Positions 25,994 through 35,341 are shown, counted from the stretch's first letter. The stretch: 64,000 nt of DNA from Panacagrimonas sp041603235 (GCA_041603235.1 JBFIES010000001.1:558001-622000); one strand, 5' to 3'. Notes: a model not told the origin generated them from the sequence alone. Made by a program: numbers and translations.

Positions 25994-26755
25994 CTACTCC
26001 TTTGCGGCGGCCACCAGCATGAACCAGTCAAATGATTCCGTCACCTCGCTGGAGGCGCCCTTGATTCCGTCTACCTTGAGGGCCACCTTGACTCGCTCCG
26101 GCTGGAATCCGTCAGGGAGCCTGATTTCACCGACGAGCGTTCCAAATGTACGGAAAGAGAACACCGGCTTGGCCTGCGAAGGCACGATTGTGGGCCTCAT
26201 TGTAAGGGTTTTGGGCTTATTTCCGAGCTTTCCCTGAATGTGCATGCGATAGCTGCCCGAGACATCCGCGTTCCGTCTCGCAGGCTGCAGCAACAGCAGT
26301 TCATAGCCCCAGGTGCCATCGCCCGGCCTTGCGCTCAGGCTCAGACGAACGATACGTACGCCAATCTGGGCCTGACCCGGCGCGGCAACACTGCGATAGA
26401 AAGCCAGCTGCTCGCGCAGCTGCGCTGACTCAGCCTGAAGACCAGAAACTGATTCGCGCAGCGCAGCACAGGCCTGTGTATCGATCTCACACGATTGCTT
26501 CTCGAAGGTACCGTGCCCACGGATCTTATCCAGGTCATTTCTGGCCTGGTCGAGGTCAGTTGCCAGCTTGGCATTCTCGATTCTCAGCGCATTGCGCTGT
26601 TCATCAGGGTCGATCAGCGCCAACAGCGACGCGGGACGATTGGTGAGCAAGGCTGCGGCGAGCAGCCAGCCACACAATCCCAGCAGCAGAATCAGTCCCA
26701 CCAAGACTCTCTGCGGCCATCGGCGTTCGTGGCCGACAACGACGCGATGCTTCAT
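25994..26755 (-). CDS. DUF6776-like membrane-anchored coiled-coil protein
   Basis: The product has 253 residues from ATG 26755. One membrane helix (about residues 16-37) is followed by a coiled coil (about 55-115) and a C-terminal beta-rich domain. It matches the family of unknown function usually found between argC and the bactofilin/erpA pair in gammaproteobacteria. No clear ribosome site distinguishes 26755 from an earlier in-frame start at 26824, which would overlap argC. Position next to the bactofilin suggests a role at the envelope. Confidence 0.75.
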   Translation of the reverse strand: MKHRVVVGHERRWPQRVLVGLILLLGLCGWLLAAALLTNRPASLLALIDPDEQRNALRIENAKLATDLDQARNDLDKIRGHGTFEKQSCEIDTQACAALRESVSGLQAESAQLREQLAFYRSVAAPGQAQIGVRIVRLSLSARPGDGTWGYELLLLQPARRNADVSGSYRMHIQGKLGNKPKTLTMRPTIVPSQAKPVFSFRTFGTLVGEIRLPDGFQPERVKVALKVDGIKGASSEVTESFDWFMLVAAAKE

Positions 26756-26780
26756 GCGCGCGTCTGCTCGCGGATCCCGT

Positions 26781-27812
26781 TCACGGCGCCAGCCCAGGTG
26801 CATCAAGCCCCTGGGATTCGGCAAAACCGAACATCAGATTGAAGCACTGCAGCGCCTGGCCTGAAGCGCCCTTGACCAGATTGTCGATTGCCGACATCAC
26901 GATCAGGGTTTCCCGGTCCGGCGCAAGCTGGAGCGCGATCCGGCACACATTGCCGCCACGCACAGAGCGGGTCTCCGGCAAGGTTCCGGCGGGCAGGATG
27001 TCGACAAACGGCTCGCCCTGGTACCACTTCTGGAACAAGGCCTGATGATCAGCCTTGGGGTCTTTGGGCCTGACGTATATCGTCGACAAAATGCCACGAC
27101 TCATCGGCACCAGATGCGGCACAAATGTCAGCTTGACCGGCTCGTCAGCGAAGACCGAGAGCTGTTGCTCGATCTCCGGCCCGTGTCGATGCCCGGCTAC
27201 GCCATAGGGTTTGAAGCTGTCAGTAGTCTCGCAAAACAGCGAGCCGACTTTGGCTTCCCTGCCCGCACCGCTGATGCCCGACTTGCAGTCCGCAATGATC
27301 CCGCTGGTTTCGATGGCGCTGGTTTCCAGCAGCGGCATCAGGCCCAGCTGCACAGATGTTGGATAGCAACCCGGGCACGCGACCAGACGCGCAGCACCAA
27401 TGCCAAACCGATCGGCCTCCGGCAAGCCGTAGACGGCTTCCTGCAACAAATCGAAGGCGGTGTGCGGCTGCTTGTACCAACGCTGAAAGACCTCGCGGTC
27501 CTTGAGGCGGAAGTCGGCCGAAAGATCGATGACGCGCACGCCCTTGTCGATCAGCTGCGGCGCCATCTGCATGCAGGTGCCGTGCGGGGTGGCGAAGAAC
27601 ACCGCATCGCACTGCGCCAGTCGCTCGATCTCCGGCGATTCGAAGACGGCATCACAATAGCCGCGCAAATGCGGAAACATGGCATCCGCGCGCTGCCCGG
27701 AGGCCTGACGCGAAGTCAGGACCTCCACATTGACGCTGCCGTGCAATGCCAGCAAACGCAAGAGTTCGGCGCCGGTATAGCCGGTACCACCCACAATGCC
27801 TACTTTGATCAT
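26781..27812 (-). CDS. argC: N-acetyl-gamma-glutamyl-phosphate reductase
   Basis: ArgC reduces N-acetylglutamyl phosphate with NADPH in arginine synthesis. The NADP-binding GIVGGTGYTGAELLRLL opens the 343-residue protein. The active-site cysteine is Cys149 in VACPGCYPTSVQLGL. It heads a minus-strand run argC-DUF6776-bactofilin-erpA and is divergent from hemJ with a 73-base shared upstream region. Confidence 0.97.
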   Translation of the reverse strand: MIKVGIVGGTGYTGAELLRLLALHGSVNVEVLTSRQASGQRADAMFPHLRGYCDAVFESPEIERLAQCDAVFFATPHGTCMQMAPQLIDKGVRVIDLSADFRLKDREVFQRWYKQPHTAFDLLQEAVYGLPEADRFGIGAARLVACPGCYPTSVQLGLMPLLETSAIETSGIIADCKSGISGAGREAKVGSLFCETTDSFKPYGVAGHRHGPEIEQQLSVFADEPVKLTFVPHLVPMSRGILSTIYVRPKDPKADHQALFQKWYQGEPFVDILPAGTLPETRSVRGGNVCRIALQLAPDRETLIVMSAIDNLVKGASGQALQCFNLMFGFAESQGLDAPGLAP

Positions 27813-27885
27813 CAGAGTACTGCCACCACGATTCGGGACAAACGTCCGCTATTCTAACGACCCTCATTCATCTACGACGTTCCAC

Positions 27886-28305
27886 ATGATTCTCTGGATC
27901 AAGGCCTTCCACATCATTTTCATGGTGACCTGGTTTGCCGGCCTGTTTTATCTGCCGCGCTTGTTTGTCTACCACTGCGAAGCGGGCACGCCCGAAGAGC
28001 GAAAACGCTTCGTGACCATGGAAAGCCGGCTCTACGTGATGATGAGCATCGGCATGATCCTGACGTGGATCTTTGGCGTCTGGCTGCTCACCCTGCTGCC
28101 GTCCTACATGAGCCAGGGCTGGATGCACGCCAAGCTGGCGCTGGTGATTGCGCTCAGCGGCTATCAGGGCTGGCTGAAATCCAATCTGCGCAAGTTCGCC
28201 GCAGACCAGAATCAGCGCTCCGCCACGTTCTGGCGCTGGATGAATGAAGTCCCGGTGCTGGTGCTGGTCGGTGCCGTCATTCTGGTCGTGGTCAAGCCGT
28301 TCTGA
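27886..28305 (+). CDS. hemJ: Protoporphyrinogen oxidase HemJ
   Basis: HemJ performs the penultimate step of heme synthesis in bacteria that lack HemG and HemY. ATG 27886 gives 139 residues, the family length; an earlier start at 27796 would run into argC. Four membrane helices are visible, with the conserved His in IKAFHIIFMVTWFAGLFYLPR and the WMHAKLALV block. No obvious Shine-Dalgarno is seen. Confidence 0.9.
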   Translation: MILWIKAFHIIFMVTWFAGLFYLPRLFVYHCEAGTPEERKRFVTMESRLYVMMSIGMILTWIFGVWLLTLLPSYMSQGWMHAKLALVIALSGYQGWLKSNLRKFAADQNQRSATFWRWMNEVPVLVLVGAVILVVVKPF

Positions 28306-28336
28306 CCGCCGCATCATCCCCAACTTCAATTGGCAC

Positions 28337-28366
28337 AAAAAAGCCCCGCATTGCGGGGCTTTTTAT
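28337..28366. terminator. Bidirectional Rho-independent terminator
   Basis: AGCCCCGC / GCGGGGCT pair around an ATT loop (28342-28360), with A's before and T's after. It ends hemJ on the plus strand and, 14 bases after its stop, bfr on the minus strand. Confidence 0.93.
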
Positions 28367-28380
28367 TGGGTCCGTGCTGA

Positions 28381-28863
28381 TCAGGCGCCTTCGAGATCTC
28401 CGGTCGCCGTCTGGGTGTAATTCTGCAATCCCATCCGGTCGATCAGCCCAATCTGCTCTTCGATCCAGTCGATGTGCTCTTCCTCGCTCTCCTGGATTTC
28501 CACCAGCAGGTCGCGCGTCACATAGTCACGCACCACCTCACAGTGGGCGATGGCTTCCTTGTACATCGGATGCGCCTCGAGCTCGCGCTTGAGATCGCAT
28601 TCGAGGACTTCCTTCACATCCTCGCCGATGAACAGCTTTCCGAGGTCCTGGAGATTGGGCAGGCCTTCCAGAAAGAGAATGCGCTCGATCAGCTTGTCGG
28701 CATGCTTCATTTCGTCGATGGACTCTGCATATTCATGCTTGCCCAGGGCCCTGAGCCCCCAGTTATCCAGCATTCTGGCGTGCAGAAAATACTGATTGAT
28801 CGACGTCAGTTCGTTCTTGAGTGCGAGATTGAGGTACTCGATGACCTTGGCGTCGCCGCGCAT
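28381..28863 (-). CDS. bfr: Bacterioferritin
   Basis: A heme-containing 24-mer that oxidises and stores iron. All ferroxidase ligands are present at canonical positions: Glu18, Glu51, His54, Glu94, Glu127 and His130; the heme-ligand Met52 is also there. Length (160) is normal. GGAG stands 7 bases before the ATG. It lies 132 bases downstream of bfd on the same strand, so it is either co-transcribed or has a separate promoter in that gap. Confidence 0.97.
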   Translation of the reverse strand: MRGDAKVIEYLNLALKNELTSINQYFLHARMLDNWGLRALGKHEYAESIDEMKHADKLIERILFLEGLPNLQDLGKLFIGEDVKEVLECDLKRELEAHPMYKEAIAHCEVVRDYVTRDLLVEIQESEEEHIDWIEEQIGLIDRMGLQNYTQTATGDLEGA

Positions 28864-28995
28864 GGCAGTGCTCCGTTTGAAGAGCCGCCAGTGTAGTCAC
28901 CCGCGACTTCAGAGTCCAGCTAACTACATGATGAATATAGTGTTTTTATTGATTTTGCGTCTGATTCTCAAACGCGTCCAAACCGCCGGGGCGGA

Positions 28996-29217
28996 TCAGA
29001 TGCCGGCAGGCGCGATGGAACCGGGAAGCAGATCTGCCAGCTTCATGGGCTGGGCGCTGAGGGACTCGGCCAGAATCTGGCGGGCGTGCGGGACACAGAC
29101 GCCGCAGCAGGTGCCCAGACCGGTCTCGCGGCTGACTTCCCGAACGCTGGACGCGCCCGCCTGCACCATTCGGCGAACGGTCTTGTCGGAAACAGCCTTG
29201 CACACGCAAACGATCAT
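28996..29217 (-). CDS. bfd: Bacterioferritin-associated ferredoxin
   Basis: Bfd donates electrons to bacterioferritin so that stored iron can be released. ATG 29217 gives a 73-residue protein beginning MIVCVCKAVSDKTV. The four [2Fe-2S] ligands are Cys4, Cys6, Cys38 and Cys41 (CVCK and TCCGVC). An in-frame start at 29262 lies upstream of the Fur box and is rejected. A Fur site inside its promoter predicts expression under iron starvation, which fits iron release. Confidence 0.93.
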   Translation of the reverse strand: MIVCVCKAVSDKTVRRMVQAGASSVREVSRETGLGTCCGVCVPHARQILAESLSAQPMKLADLLPGSIAPAGI

Positions 29218-29223
29218 GGCCGA

Positions 29224-29252
29224 ACCGTAAGCGTAATGAGAATGATTGTCAA
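29224..29252 (-). promoter_or_regulatory. Predicted bfd promoter
   Basis: On the minus strand a consensus -35 TTGACA (29252-29247) is followed after 17 bases by TACGGT (29229-29224). The expected start point is near 29217, practically at the ATG, so the message may have little or no leader. Confidence 0.55.
29232..29250. promoter_or_regulatory. Fur box in the bfd promoter
   Basis: The 19-mer CGTAATGAGAATGATTGTC matches the Fur consensus GATAATGATAATCATTATC at 14 of 19 positions. It fills the spacer between the -35 and -10 elements, the classic place for iron-dependent repression. Confidence 0.8.
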
Positions 29253-29291
29253 CAATGTTCAAAGCACTGCCGACGAATCCGCAATATCCCT

Positions 29292-29777
29292 CTACTGAGG
29301 ATTCACTCCGACCATGGGCGCCAGCTCACGCAGCGCAGATTCATAGACTTCCCTCTTGAAATCGACGACCTCATTGAGCGGATGCCACCAGTCCACCCAG
29401 CGCCAGCCATCGAATTCCGGCTGTTCACAGGTATCCAGCCTGACATGACTCTCCGGCCCGATCAGACGCAAGGCAAACCATTTCTGCCGCTGGCCGATAC
29501 ATACCCTGCCGTGCTTTCGGCGGCGCAGGTACTGACGCGGCAGACGGTAGCTGAGCCAGTCAGCGGTGCAGCCAATGATTTCCACATCTGACATCGACAA
29601 GCCCAGTTCTTCCTTGAGCTCGCGGATCATGGCTTGTTCAGGAGATTCGCCACGCTGAATGCCGCCCTGGGCGAACTGCCATGCCTCCTGACGCACGCGC
29701 TTGGCCCACAGCACCTCGCCCGCGGCATTGGCCACGATGATGCCGACGTTGGGTCGATAGCCGTCCTTGTCAATCAC
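29292..29777 (-). CDS. rppH: RNA pyrophosphohydrolase
   Basis: RppH removes pyrophosphate from the 5' end of mRNAs and so triggers RNase E decay. The Nudix box GGIQRGESPEQAMIRELKEE is intact, and the start VIDKDGYRPNVGIIV matches the canonical N-terminus. GTG 29777 therefore gives the expected form, 161 residues; a GTG at 29822 would add 15 foreign residues. The PEFDGWRWVDWWHPLNEVVDFKR block is diagnostic of RppH. Confidence 0.9.
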   Translation of the reverse strand: MIDKDGYRPNVGIIVANAAGEVLWAKRVRQEAWQFAQGGIQRGESPEQAMIRELKEELGLSMSDVEIIGCTADWLSYRLPRQYLRRRKHGRVCIGQRQKWFALRLIGPESHVRLDTCEQPEFDGWRWVDWWHPLNEVVDFKREVYESALRELAPMVGVNPQ

Positions 29778-29897
29778 GAGACGCGCGAGGATCCGAAGAA
29801 AAAATTCACCCTGATTGTGCACAGGCTGACGCCGGGATCAAAGCGCTGGCATCAGGGGGTAGATAGATTGCGTCAGAAAAAGGAAACTGCGCGCCGC

Positions 29898-30575
29898 ATG
29901 GAACTGGCTATTTTCGATCTCGACAACACCCTGCTCGCCGGGGACAGTGACTATCTCTGGGGGCGTTTCCTCGTGGAGAACGGCCGGGTGGACGAAGTTG
30001 CGTACGAGCGCCAGAACCAGATCTTCTACGATCAATACCGCGATGGCACATTAGACATCGAGGCCTTCGCGCGATTTTCCATGGCACCTCTGGCGGCCAA
30101 TGCGATGTCCGACCTGCTCCAATGGCGCGCACAGTTCGTCGAAGAGAAAATTGCGCCCATCGTCGCGCCGCTGGCCCCTGCCCTGTTGGAGAAGCATCGC
30201 TGTCAGGGCGACGTGCTGCTGATCATGACCGCAACCAATCGTTTCATTACCGAGCCCATTGCCGAGCTCCTGGGCATTGAGCATCTGATCGCGACGGAAC
30301 CTGAAATGCGCAATGGCCACTACACCGGCCAACTCACCGGCGTTCCCAATTTTCAGGCCGGGAAAGTCAGGCGGCTCGAATTGTGGCTCGAAGAGATGAA
30401 GCTGCAGCCCGTGCGGACGCGCTTCTATAGCGACTCACACAACGATTTGCCCCTGCTCCTGAAAGCTGACGAGGCCATTGCCGTCGATCCGGATGAGCGC
30501 CTGCGTGCTGAAGCCGAGCGAAACGGCTGGACCATCATGAGCCTGCGCGGCTCGCCGGCCCAGTTGGAGGCCTGA
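29898..30575 (+). CDS. HAD-superfamily phosphatase, subfamily IB
   Basis: A 225-residue HAD enzyme. The nucleophile motif DLDNTLL stands at residues 6-12, the motif II Thr in LLIMTATNRF, and the metal-binding DSHNDLPLL near the C-terminus. The class includes phosphoserine and histidinol-phosphate phosphatases; the substrate is not evident. ATG 29898 is chosen because the fold begins there. It is divergent from and overlaps no part of rppH, with about 120 bases between the starts. Confidence 0.83.
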   Translation: MELAIFDLDNTLLAGDSDYLWGRFLVENGRVDEVAYERQNQIFYDQYRDGTLDIEAFARFSMAPLAANAMSDLLQWRAQFVEEKIAPIVAPLAPALLEKHRCQGDVLLIMTATNRFITEPIAELLGIEHLIATEPEMRNGHYTGQLTGVPNFQAGKVRRLELWLEEMKLQPVRTRFYSDSHNDLPLLLKADEAIAVDPDERLRAEAERNGWTIMSLRGSPAQLEA

Positions 30576-30615
30576 AAAAGCCTCCGGCGTAATCAGCCGG
30601 GCCGTGCTGGCCGGT

Positions 30616-32175
30616 TCAGTACCGGGCCAGCCAGCCTTCGATTGTGGGCCTAAGTGATTGCAGTTCCGCCAGGGCTTCCTGCGCCTGTGCCTGCGTCTCG
30701 TATCGACCGATGCCGATGCGATATCCGTGACGCTCTCCGACCCGATATTCGCGCGCCTGCACATCCAGCCCCTTGGCTCTGAGGCGCTCCTCCTCCACGA
30801 CTGCACTTTCAAGATCGTCGTGTGAAGCAAGTACCACGCTCCACCGCTTGGGCTCGTCGGGCGCCGTGTCGGTTTCCGGTGCGCCCTGCTCATCGGAAGC
30901 ATCCTCCGCTTCCGACTCCATCTGTGCCTCTTCACTGAGTACTTCTACCGAGGATTCGACTTCAACATCCTCCTGCATCGCTGAATCCGCCTCTGATTCT
31001 GCCGCGGCGATAACCGTATCAAGCTCCGGCGCTTCCTCCGGCTCTACTGTTTCCAGCTCGACTGTTTCCGGCTCTGAAGCCGATTCAGCGACTGCCACCT
31101 CAACAGGATCAATCTCGGGCGCCTGAAGGTTTGCGCCGACGCGAACGGCGAGGCCCTTGACTGATGGCACTGTCAGAATCTGAGTCAGGGCTTCTTCTGA
31201 CGGTGTTTCAAAAACCATCGCCGTACCCACCGGCTTGGTGCTCGGCACTTCTTCCACGACAAGGGTTTGCTCTACCGGCTCCGCCGCAGCTGCGACTGGT
31301 TCCGGCACTCCTTCGGGCGCTACCGCCTCGTCCTCGGCAACCGTTTCGGCAACCGCAATATCGAGCGACGGCGACTCTGGCTCTGCTCGTGGCTCAGGCT
31401 CAGGCTCAGGCTCAACAATAGCTTCCAAAACCGTCTCGGCAACTTCAGCTTCGAGCGGCTCTGCGCGCTGCACAACCTCGGGGGCCGGGACTTCAGCCTC
31501 AACCTCGACTGGCGCGGACTGGGCCGCCACCTCCACCGGCTTGGCAGCTGCCACCTCAGCCCCACCACTTCCGACCGTACGAGGCACGCGCGTCAGCGCA
31601 ATTCTTTCCGTGAGCACCTGCTGGGGGACCATGGTCCACTGCCGGACCTGTCCGGTCTGGCGCACACATTGATTGAGCGTATCCATCATCAGCGGACGCT
31701 CACCTGCACGCAGTTCCACCTTGCCGGACAGCAGACAGACCTGTGCAGTCTCGGGCGTTTTCTCGACCCAGACGCGTGCATTGACGACGCGCACCCGCAA
31801 TGTGCCCACCCGCAGCCGAATATCCCGCGCAGACTGGCCGCTCTTGGAACGCGCATCGACCTCCAGTGAACCACTGGTCAACGCGGCCTGCAGGATGTCG
31901 TCTGGAGCGCTGTGAAACAGAATTGCCGAGCTTCCACCCAGGCTCAGGCTGGGCGCACCGTTGACGGAGAATTCCGCGCGACCCTCTTTACCGGTGAACA
32001 CAGTTGCGCCGGCCGCGATAGCTTCCTGATTTTCGATGGCCAGAATGTCATCACCACGCAGTTGCCGGATATCGCCGCCCTGATGGTCAAGCACCACCGG
32101 AAGACTCGCCGCCTGAAGTGATCCACTCATCACCAACGCCAACATCACGGCACCCACAGCGCGCATGTCTCTCAA
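30616..32175 (-). CDS. FecR-domain and SPOR-domain fusion protein
   Basis: The 519-residue product begins at TTG 32175, with AAGGAG six bases upstream; the resulting N-terminus is a clear signal peptide (AVGAVMLALVMSGSLQA). Residues about 25-175 form a FecR-type domain (GKEGRAEFSVNGAPSLSLGG). Residues about 200-430 are a low-complexity Glu/Ala/Val/Pro linker. The last 75 residues are a SPOR domain (KRWSVVLASHDDLESA and on), which binds denuded glycan strands at the division septum. It is thus a periplasmic, septum-targeted protein; its task is unknown. Confidence 0.82.
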   Translation of the reverse strand: MRDMRAVGAVMLALVMSGSLQAASLPVVLDHQGGDIRQLRGDDILAIENQEAIAAGATVFTGKEGRAEFSVNGAPSLSLGGSSAILFHSAPDDILQAALTSGSLEVDARSKSGQSARDIRLRVGTLRVRVVNARVWVEKTPETAQVCLLSGKVELRAGERPLMMDTLNQCVRQTGQVRQWTMVPQQVLTERIALTRVPRTVGSGGAEVAAAKPVEVAAQSAPVEVEAEVPAPEVVQRAEPLEAEVAETVLEAIVEPEPEPEPRAEPESPSLDIAVAETVAEDEAVAPEGVPEPVAAAAEPVEQTLVVEEVPSTKPVGTAMVFETPSEEALTQILTVPSVKGLAVRVGANLQAPEIDPVEVAVAESASEPETVELETVEPEEAPELDTVIAAAESEADSAMQEDVEVESSVEVLSEEAQMESEAEDASDEQGAPETDTAPDEPKRWSVVLASHDDLESAVVEEERLRAKGLDVQAREYRVGERHGYRIGIGRYETQAQAQEALAELQSLRPTIEGWLARY

Positions 32176-32327
32176 AGCATTCTCCTTGTCCATTACAGCC
32201 AAGCTTACGGCCACTCAAATGACGGTAAGCGGTCAGTCAATGATTGGCAACAATCTCTCAATACAGGCTGTCCAGCCGCTGCTCAGATCGTCAGGCTCTG
32301 CATCGTTGTCAGGACCTCGGACGGCGA

Positions 32328-33917
32328 TCAACGCTTGGTCAGCGAACCCAGGATTCCGCGGAGCAGCGACTGCCCGATCTTGCGCCCGATGGTGCTGGCC
32401 ACACTTCGCGTGGCCGTTTTCATCGCCGCTTCGGCCAGCGTGTCCCCTCGACGTGATCGACTGCTGCCGGAAGCTTTTCTTTGCTTGCGCGCCTGCTCTT
32501 CCAGATCCTTCTTGACCTGGCGCTTCCACTCGGCTTCCCGCTTGGCACGCGCCTTGGCTTCGTCCTCGGCCAGCTTGGCCGCCGCCTTGTCCGCCTTTTC
32601 CTTCTCTTCGCGAAGTTTTTCTGCCTGCGCTTCCTCGGTGGCCTTCTCGGCGCGGACGGTCAGCTTTTCGTAGGCCGACTCCCGATCAATCAGATTTTCA
32701 TACCGACCCTGAACCGGGCTGCGGCTCATCACTGTCTTGCGCTCTTCGGCGGTGATGGGTCCCATGCGCGAACGCGGCGGCCTGACCAGCGTCTTGTCGA
32801 CGATGCCGGGAATGCCGCCCTTCTCCAGCGTGGACACCAAGGCCTCTCCCACGCCCAGCGTGGTAATCACCTCTTCCACATCGAGTTTCGGATTCGGCCG
32901 GAAGGTCTCCGCGGCGGCACGCACCGCTTTCTGATCACGCGGCGTGAACGCGCGCAGCGCATGCTGGACGCGATTGCCCAGCTGCCCGAGCACCGTGTCC
33001 GGCAGATCCAGCGGATTCTGGGTCACAAAGTAGATGCCCACGCCCTTGGAACGAATCAGCCGAACCACCTGCTCGATCTTGTCCAGCAGCGCGCGCGGAG
33101 CATCCTTGAACAGCAGATGCGCCTCATCGAAAAAGAACACCAGCTTGGGTTTGTCCTGATCGCCGGCTTCCGGCAGCTCCTCAAACAGCTCGGCCAGCAA
33201 CCACAGCAGGAAGGTCGAATACAGCCGCGGCTTCTGGAACAGCTTGTCCGCCGCCAGCACATTAATGATGCCGCGTCCGGACATATCGGTCCGCATCAGG
33301 TCCGACAGCTCCAGCGCCGGTTCGCCAAAGAAAATGGCACCGCCGCCCTGCTCCAGTGCGACGACGCTGCGCTGGATGGCGCCAACGGACGAGGAACTGA
33401 TCAGGCCGTATTCAGCGCCCAGTTCCTTGGCATTCTCTGCAAGATGAGTCAGTGCGGCGCGCAGGTCCTTGAGATCGAGCAACAGCAGCCCCTGATCGTC
33501 GCAATACTTGAACAGCAGCATCAGCACCGATTCCTGCACATCTGACAATTCGAGCAGGCGGGACAACATGTCAGGCCCCATGTCCGAAACCGTGCCGCGC
33601 ACCGGGTGGCCCTGCTCTCCGAACACATCCCAGAACACGGTGGGATAGGCCTGCGGCGCGTAGCCACTCAGCCCAACCGCTTCAGCGCGCTCGGCCAGTT
33701 TGGGCTTGGCCTCCCCTGCCGCCGCAATGCCAGACAGATCACCCTTGATGTCTGCAGCGAAGACCGGCACGCCCAGATCGGAGAAACCTTCGGCCAGAAT
33801 CTGCAGGGTGATGGTCTTGCCAGTACCAGTGGCGCCAGCGATCAGGCCATGCCGATTGGCATATTTGGGAAGGATGACTTGCGGGGTCTCGCCCTTGCCG
33901 ATCAGCAGATTTTCCAT
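32328..33917 (-). CDS. yjgR: HerA-like P-loop ATPase YjgR (DUF853)
   Basis: A 529-residue ATPase. Walker A GATGTGKT lies near residues 28-35 and Walker B FFFDEAHLLF in the middle, followed by YFVTQNPLDLPDTVLGQLGN. The last 130 residues form a long charged, Lys/Glu/Ala-rich coiled region. Family members are FtsK/HerA-type motors of uncertain substrate. It lies between the FecR-SPOR gene and radA, all on the minus strand. Confidence 0.88.
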   Translation of the reverse strand: MENLLIGKGETPQVILPKYANRHGLIAGATGTGKTITLQILAEGFSDLGVPVFAADIKGDLSGIAAAGEAKPKLAERAEAVGLSGYAPQAYPTVFWDVFGEQGHPVRGTVSDMGPDMLSRLLELSDVQESVLMLLFKYCDDQGLLLLDLKDLRAALTHLAENAKELGAEYGLISSSSVGAIQRSVVALEQGGGAIFFGEPALELSDLMRTDMSGRGIINVLAADKLFQKPRLYSTFLLWLLAELFEELPEAGDQDKPKLVFFFDEAHLLFKDAPRALLDKIEQVVRLIRSKGVGIYFVTQNPLDLPDTVLGQLGNRVQHALRAFTPRDQKAVRAAAETFRPNPKLDVEEVITTLGVGEALVSTLEKGGIPGIVDKTLVRPPRSRMGPITAEERKTVMSRSPVQGRYENLIDRESAYEKLTVRAEKATEEAQAEKLREEKEKADKAAAKLAEDEAKARAKREAEWKRQVKKDLEEQARKQRKASGSSRSRRGDTLAEAAMKTATRSVASTIGRKIGQSLLRGILGSLTKR

Positions 33918-33991
33918 ATTGATGTGTCTTGGTTGGTTATTCGGATAGGGCTCTTTCTAGCCTTTGGGCAGGCCAGTGGCAATGTCGCGGC

Positions 33992-35341
33992 TCAGGCAAT
34001 GTAATCCAGCGCCTGCTCCAGCCGGCTGATCGCAGTGACCTGAATGCCGAGTCCGGCGTTCTTTCGCGGCTTGTTGGCCTCTGGCACCAGCGCTCGCTTG
34101 AAGCCCTGCTTGGCGGCCTCGATCAGACGTTCTTCGCCGCCCTGCACGGGCCGGATCTCGCCGGCAAGACCGACTTCACCAAAGATCACCAGTTCGGATG
34201 GCAAAGGCTTTCCTCTAAAGCTGGACAGCGTGGCCAGCAGCAGTGGCAGATCGGCGCCGGTTTCGGAAATGCGCATTCCACCCACGACATTGACGAAAAC
34301 ATCCTGATCGCCCAGCGCAATACCTGCGTGACGATGCAACACCGCCAGCAACATGTTCAGACGGTTGGCCTCCAGACCCAGCGCCACGCGACGCGGATTA
34401 CCGAGCATCGAGCGATCCACCAGCGCCTGAACTTCCACCAGCAAAGGCCGCGTGCCCTGACGCGCCACCATGATCACGCTGCCCGGCACCGGGCTTTCAT
34501 GTCGTGACAAGAACAGCGCGGAAGGATTACTGACTTCCTTGAGCCCGATATCGGTCATGGCGAACACGCCCAATTCATTGACCGCGCCAAAGCGATTCTT
34601 GACCGCGCGAATGAGCCTGAAGCGCGAACCTGGATCGTGCTCGAAATACAGCACGGTATCGACCATATGTTCCAGCACTCTGGGCCCCGCTATAGCACCT
34701 TCCTTGGTCACATGCCCCACCAGGATCACGGTGGTGCCACTGCTCTTGGCATAGCGCACCAACTGCGCCGAACACTCGCGCAACTGCGAGACTGAGCCTG
34801 GCGCAGAATCCAGTGAATCAGTGAACAGGGTCTGTATTGAATCGATGACCGCCAACTTTGCACGACTGGCGCTGAGGCTGGCGATGACGGTTTCCACACT
34901 GGTTTCTGCCAATGCCGGCAGATCAATCTTGCCCAGACCCAGCCGCTGCGCCCGCATCGCAACCTGTGACAGGGATTCTTCGCCGGTCACGTAGAGCGTT
35001 TCCTGTCGCGCCTTTATTGCTGCCATGACCTGCAACAGCAAGGTGGATTTACCAATACCCGGATCACCGCCAATCAGGATGACCGCGCCAGAGACAAAAC
35101 CGCCGCCGAGCACGCGATCCATCTCGGGCATGCCGCTGGCCAGCCTCGGCGCAGACTCCGTGCCCACATCGCTCAGACGATGAATACTGGCAGGGGCTGC
35201 GGCCTTGCCACCGCTGCGAGCCGGCGCAGAAGCCGCTTCCACCAGCGTGTTCCACTCGCCGCAGTCAGCGCACTGACCTTGCCATTTGGACGAGGCACTC
35301 CCGCAGGATTGACAGATATAGCTGGTTTTATTTTTGGCCAT
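33992..35341 (-). CDS. radA: DNA repair protein RadA
   Basis: RadA drives branch migration of recombination intermediates. ATG 35341 gives 449 residues starting MAKNKTSYICQSCGSASSKW; a start at 35446 would add 35 unrelated residues. The zinc finger CQSCG and CADCG is at the N-terminus, then Walker A GGDPGIGKSTLL, the RadA-specific KNRFGAVNELGVF, and a Lon-like C-terminal domain. It is divergent from the PP2C gene. Confidence 0.95.
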   Translation of the reverse strand: MAKNKTSYICQSCGSASSKWQGQCADCGEWNTLVEAASAPARSGGKAAAPASIHRLSDVGTESAPRLASGMPEMDRVLGGGFVSGAVILIGGDPGIGKSTLLLQVMAAIKARQETLYVTGEESLSQVAMRAQRLGLGKIDLPALAETSVETVIASLSASRAKLAVIDSIQTLFTDSLDSAPGSVSQLRECSAQLVRYAKSSGTTVILVGHVTKEGAIAGPRVLEHMVDTVLYFEHDPGSRFRLIRAVKNRFGAVNELGVFAMTDIGLKEVSNPSALFLSRHESPVPGSVIMVARQGTRPLLVEVQALVDRSMLGNPRRVALGLEANRLNMLLAVLHRHAGIALGDQDVFVNVVGGMRISETGADLPLLLATLSSFRGKPLPSELVIFGEVGLAGEIRPVQGGEERLIEAAKQGFKRALVPEANKPRKNAGLGIQVTAISRLEQALDYIA

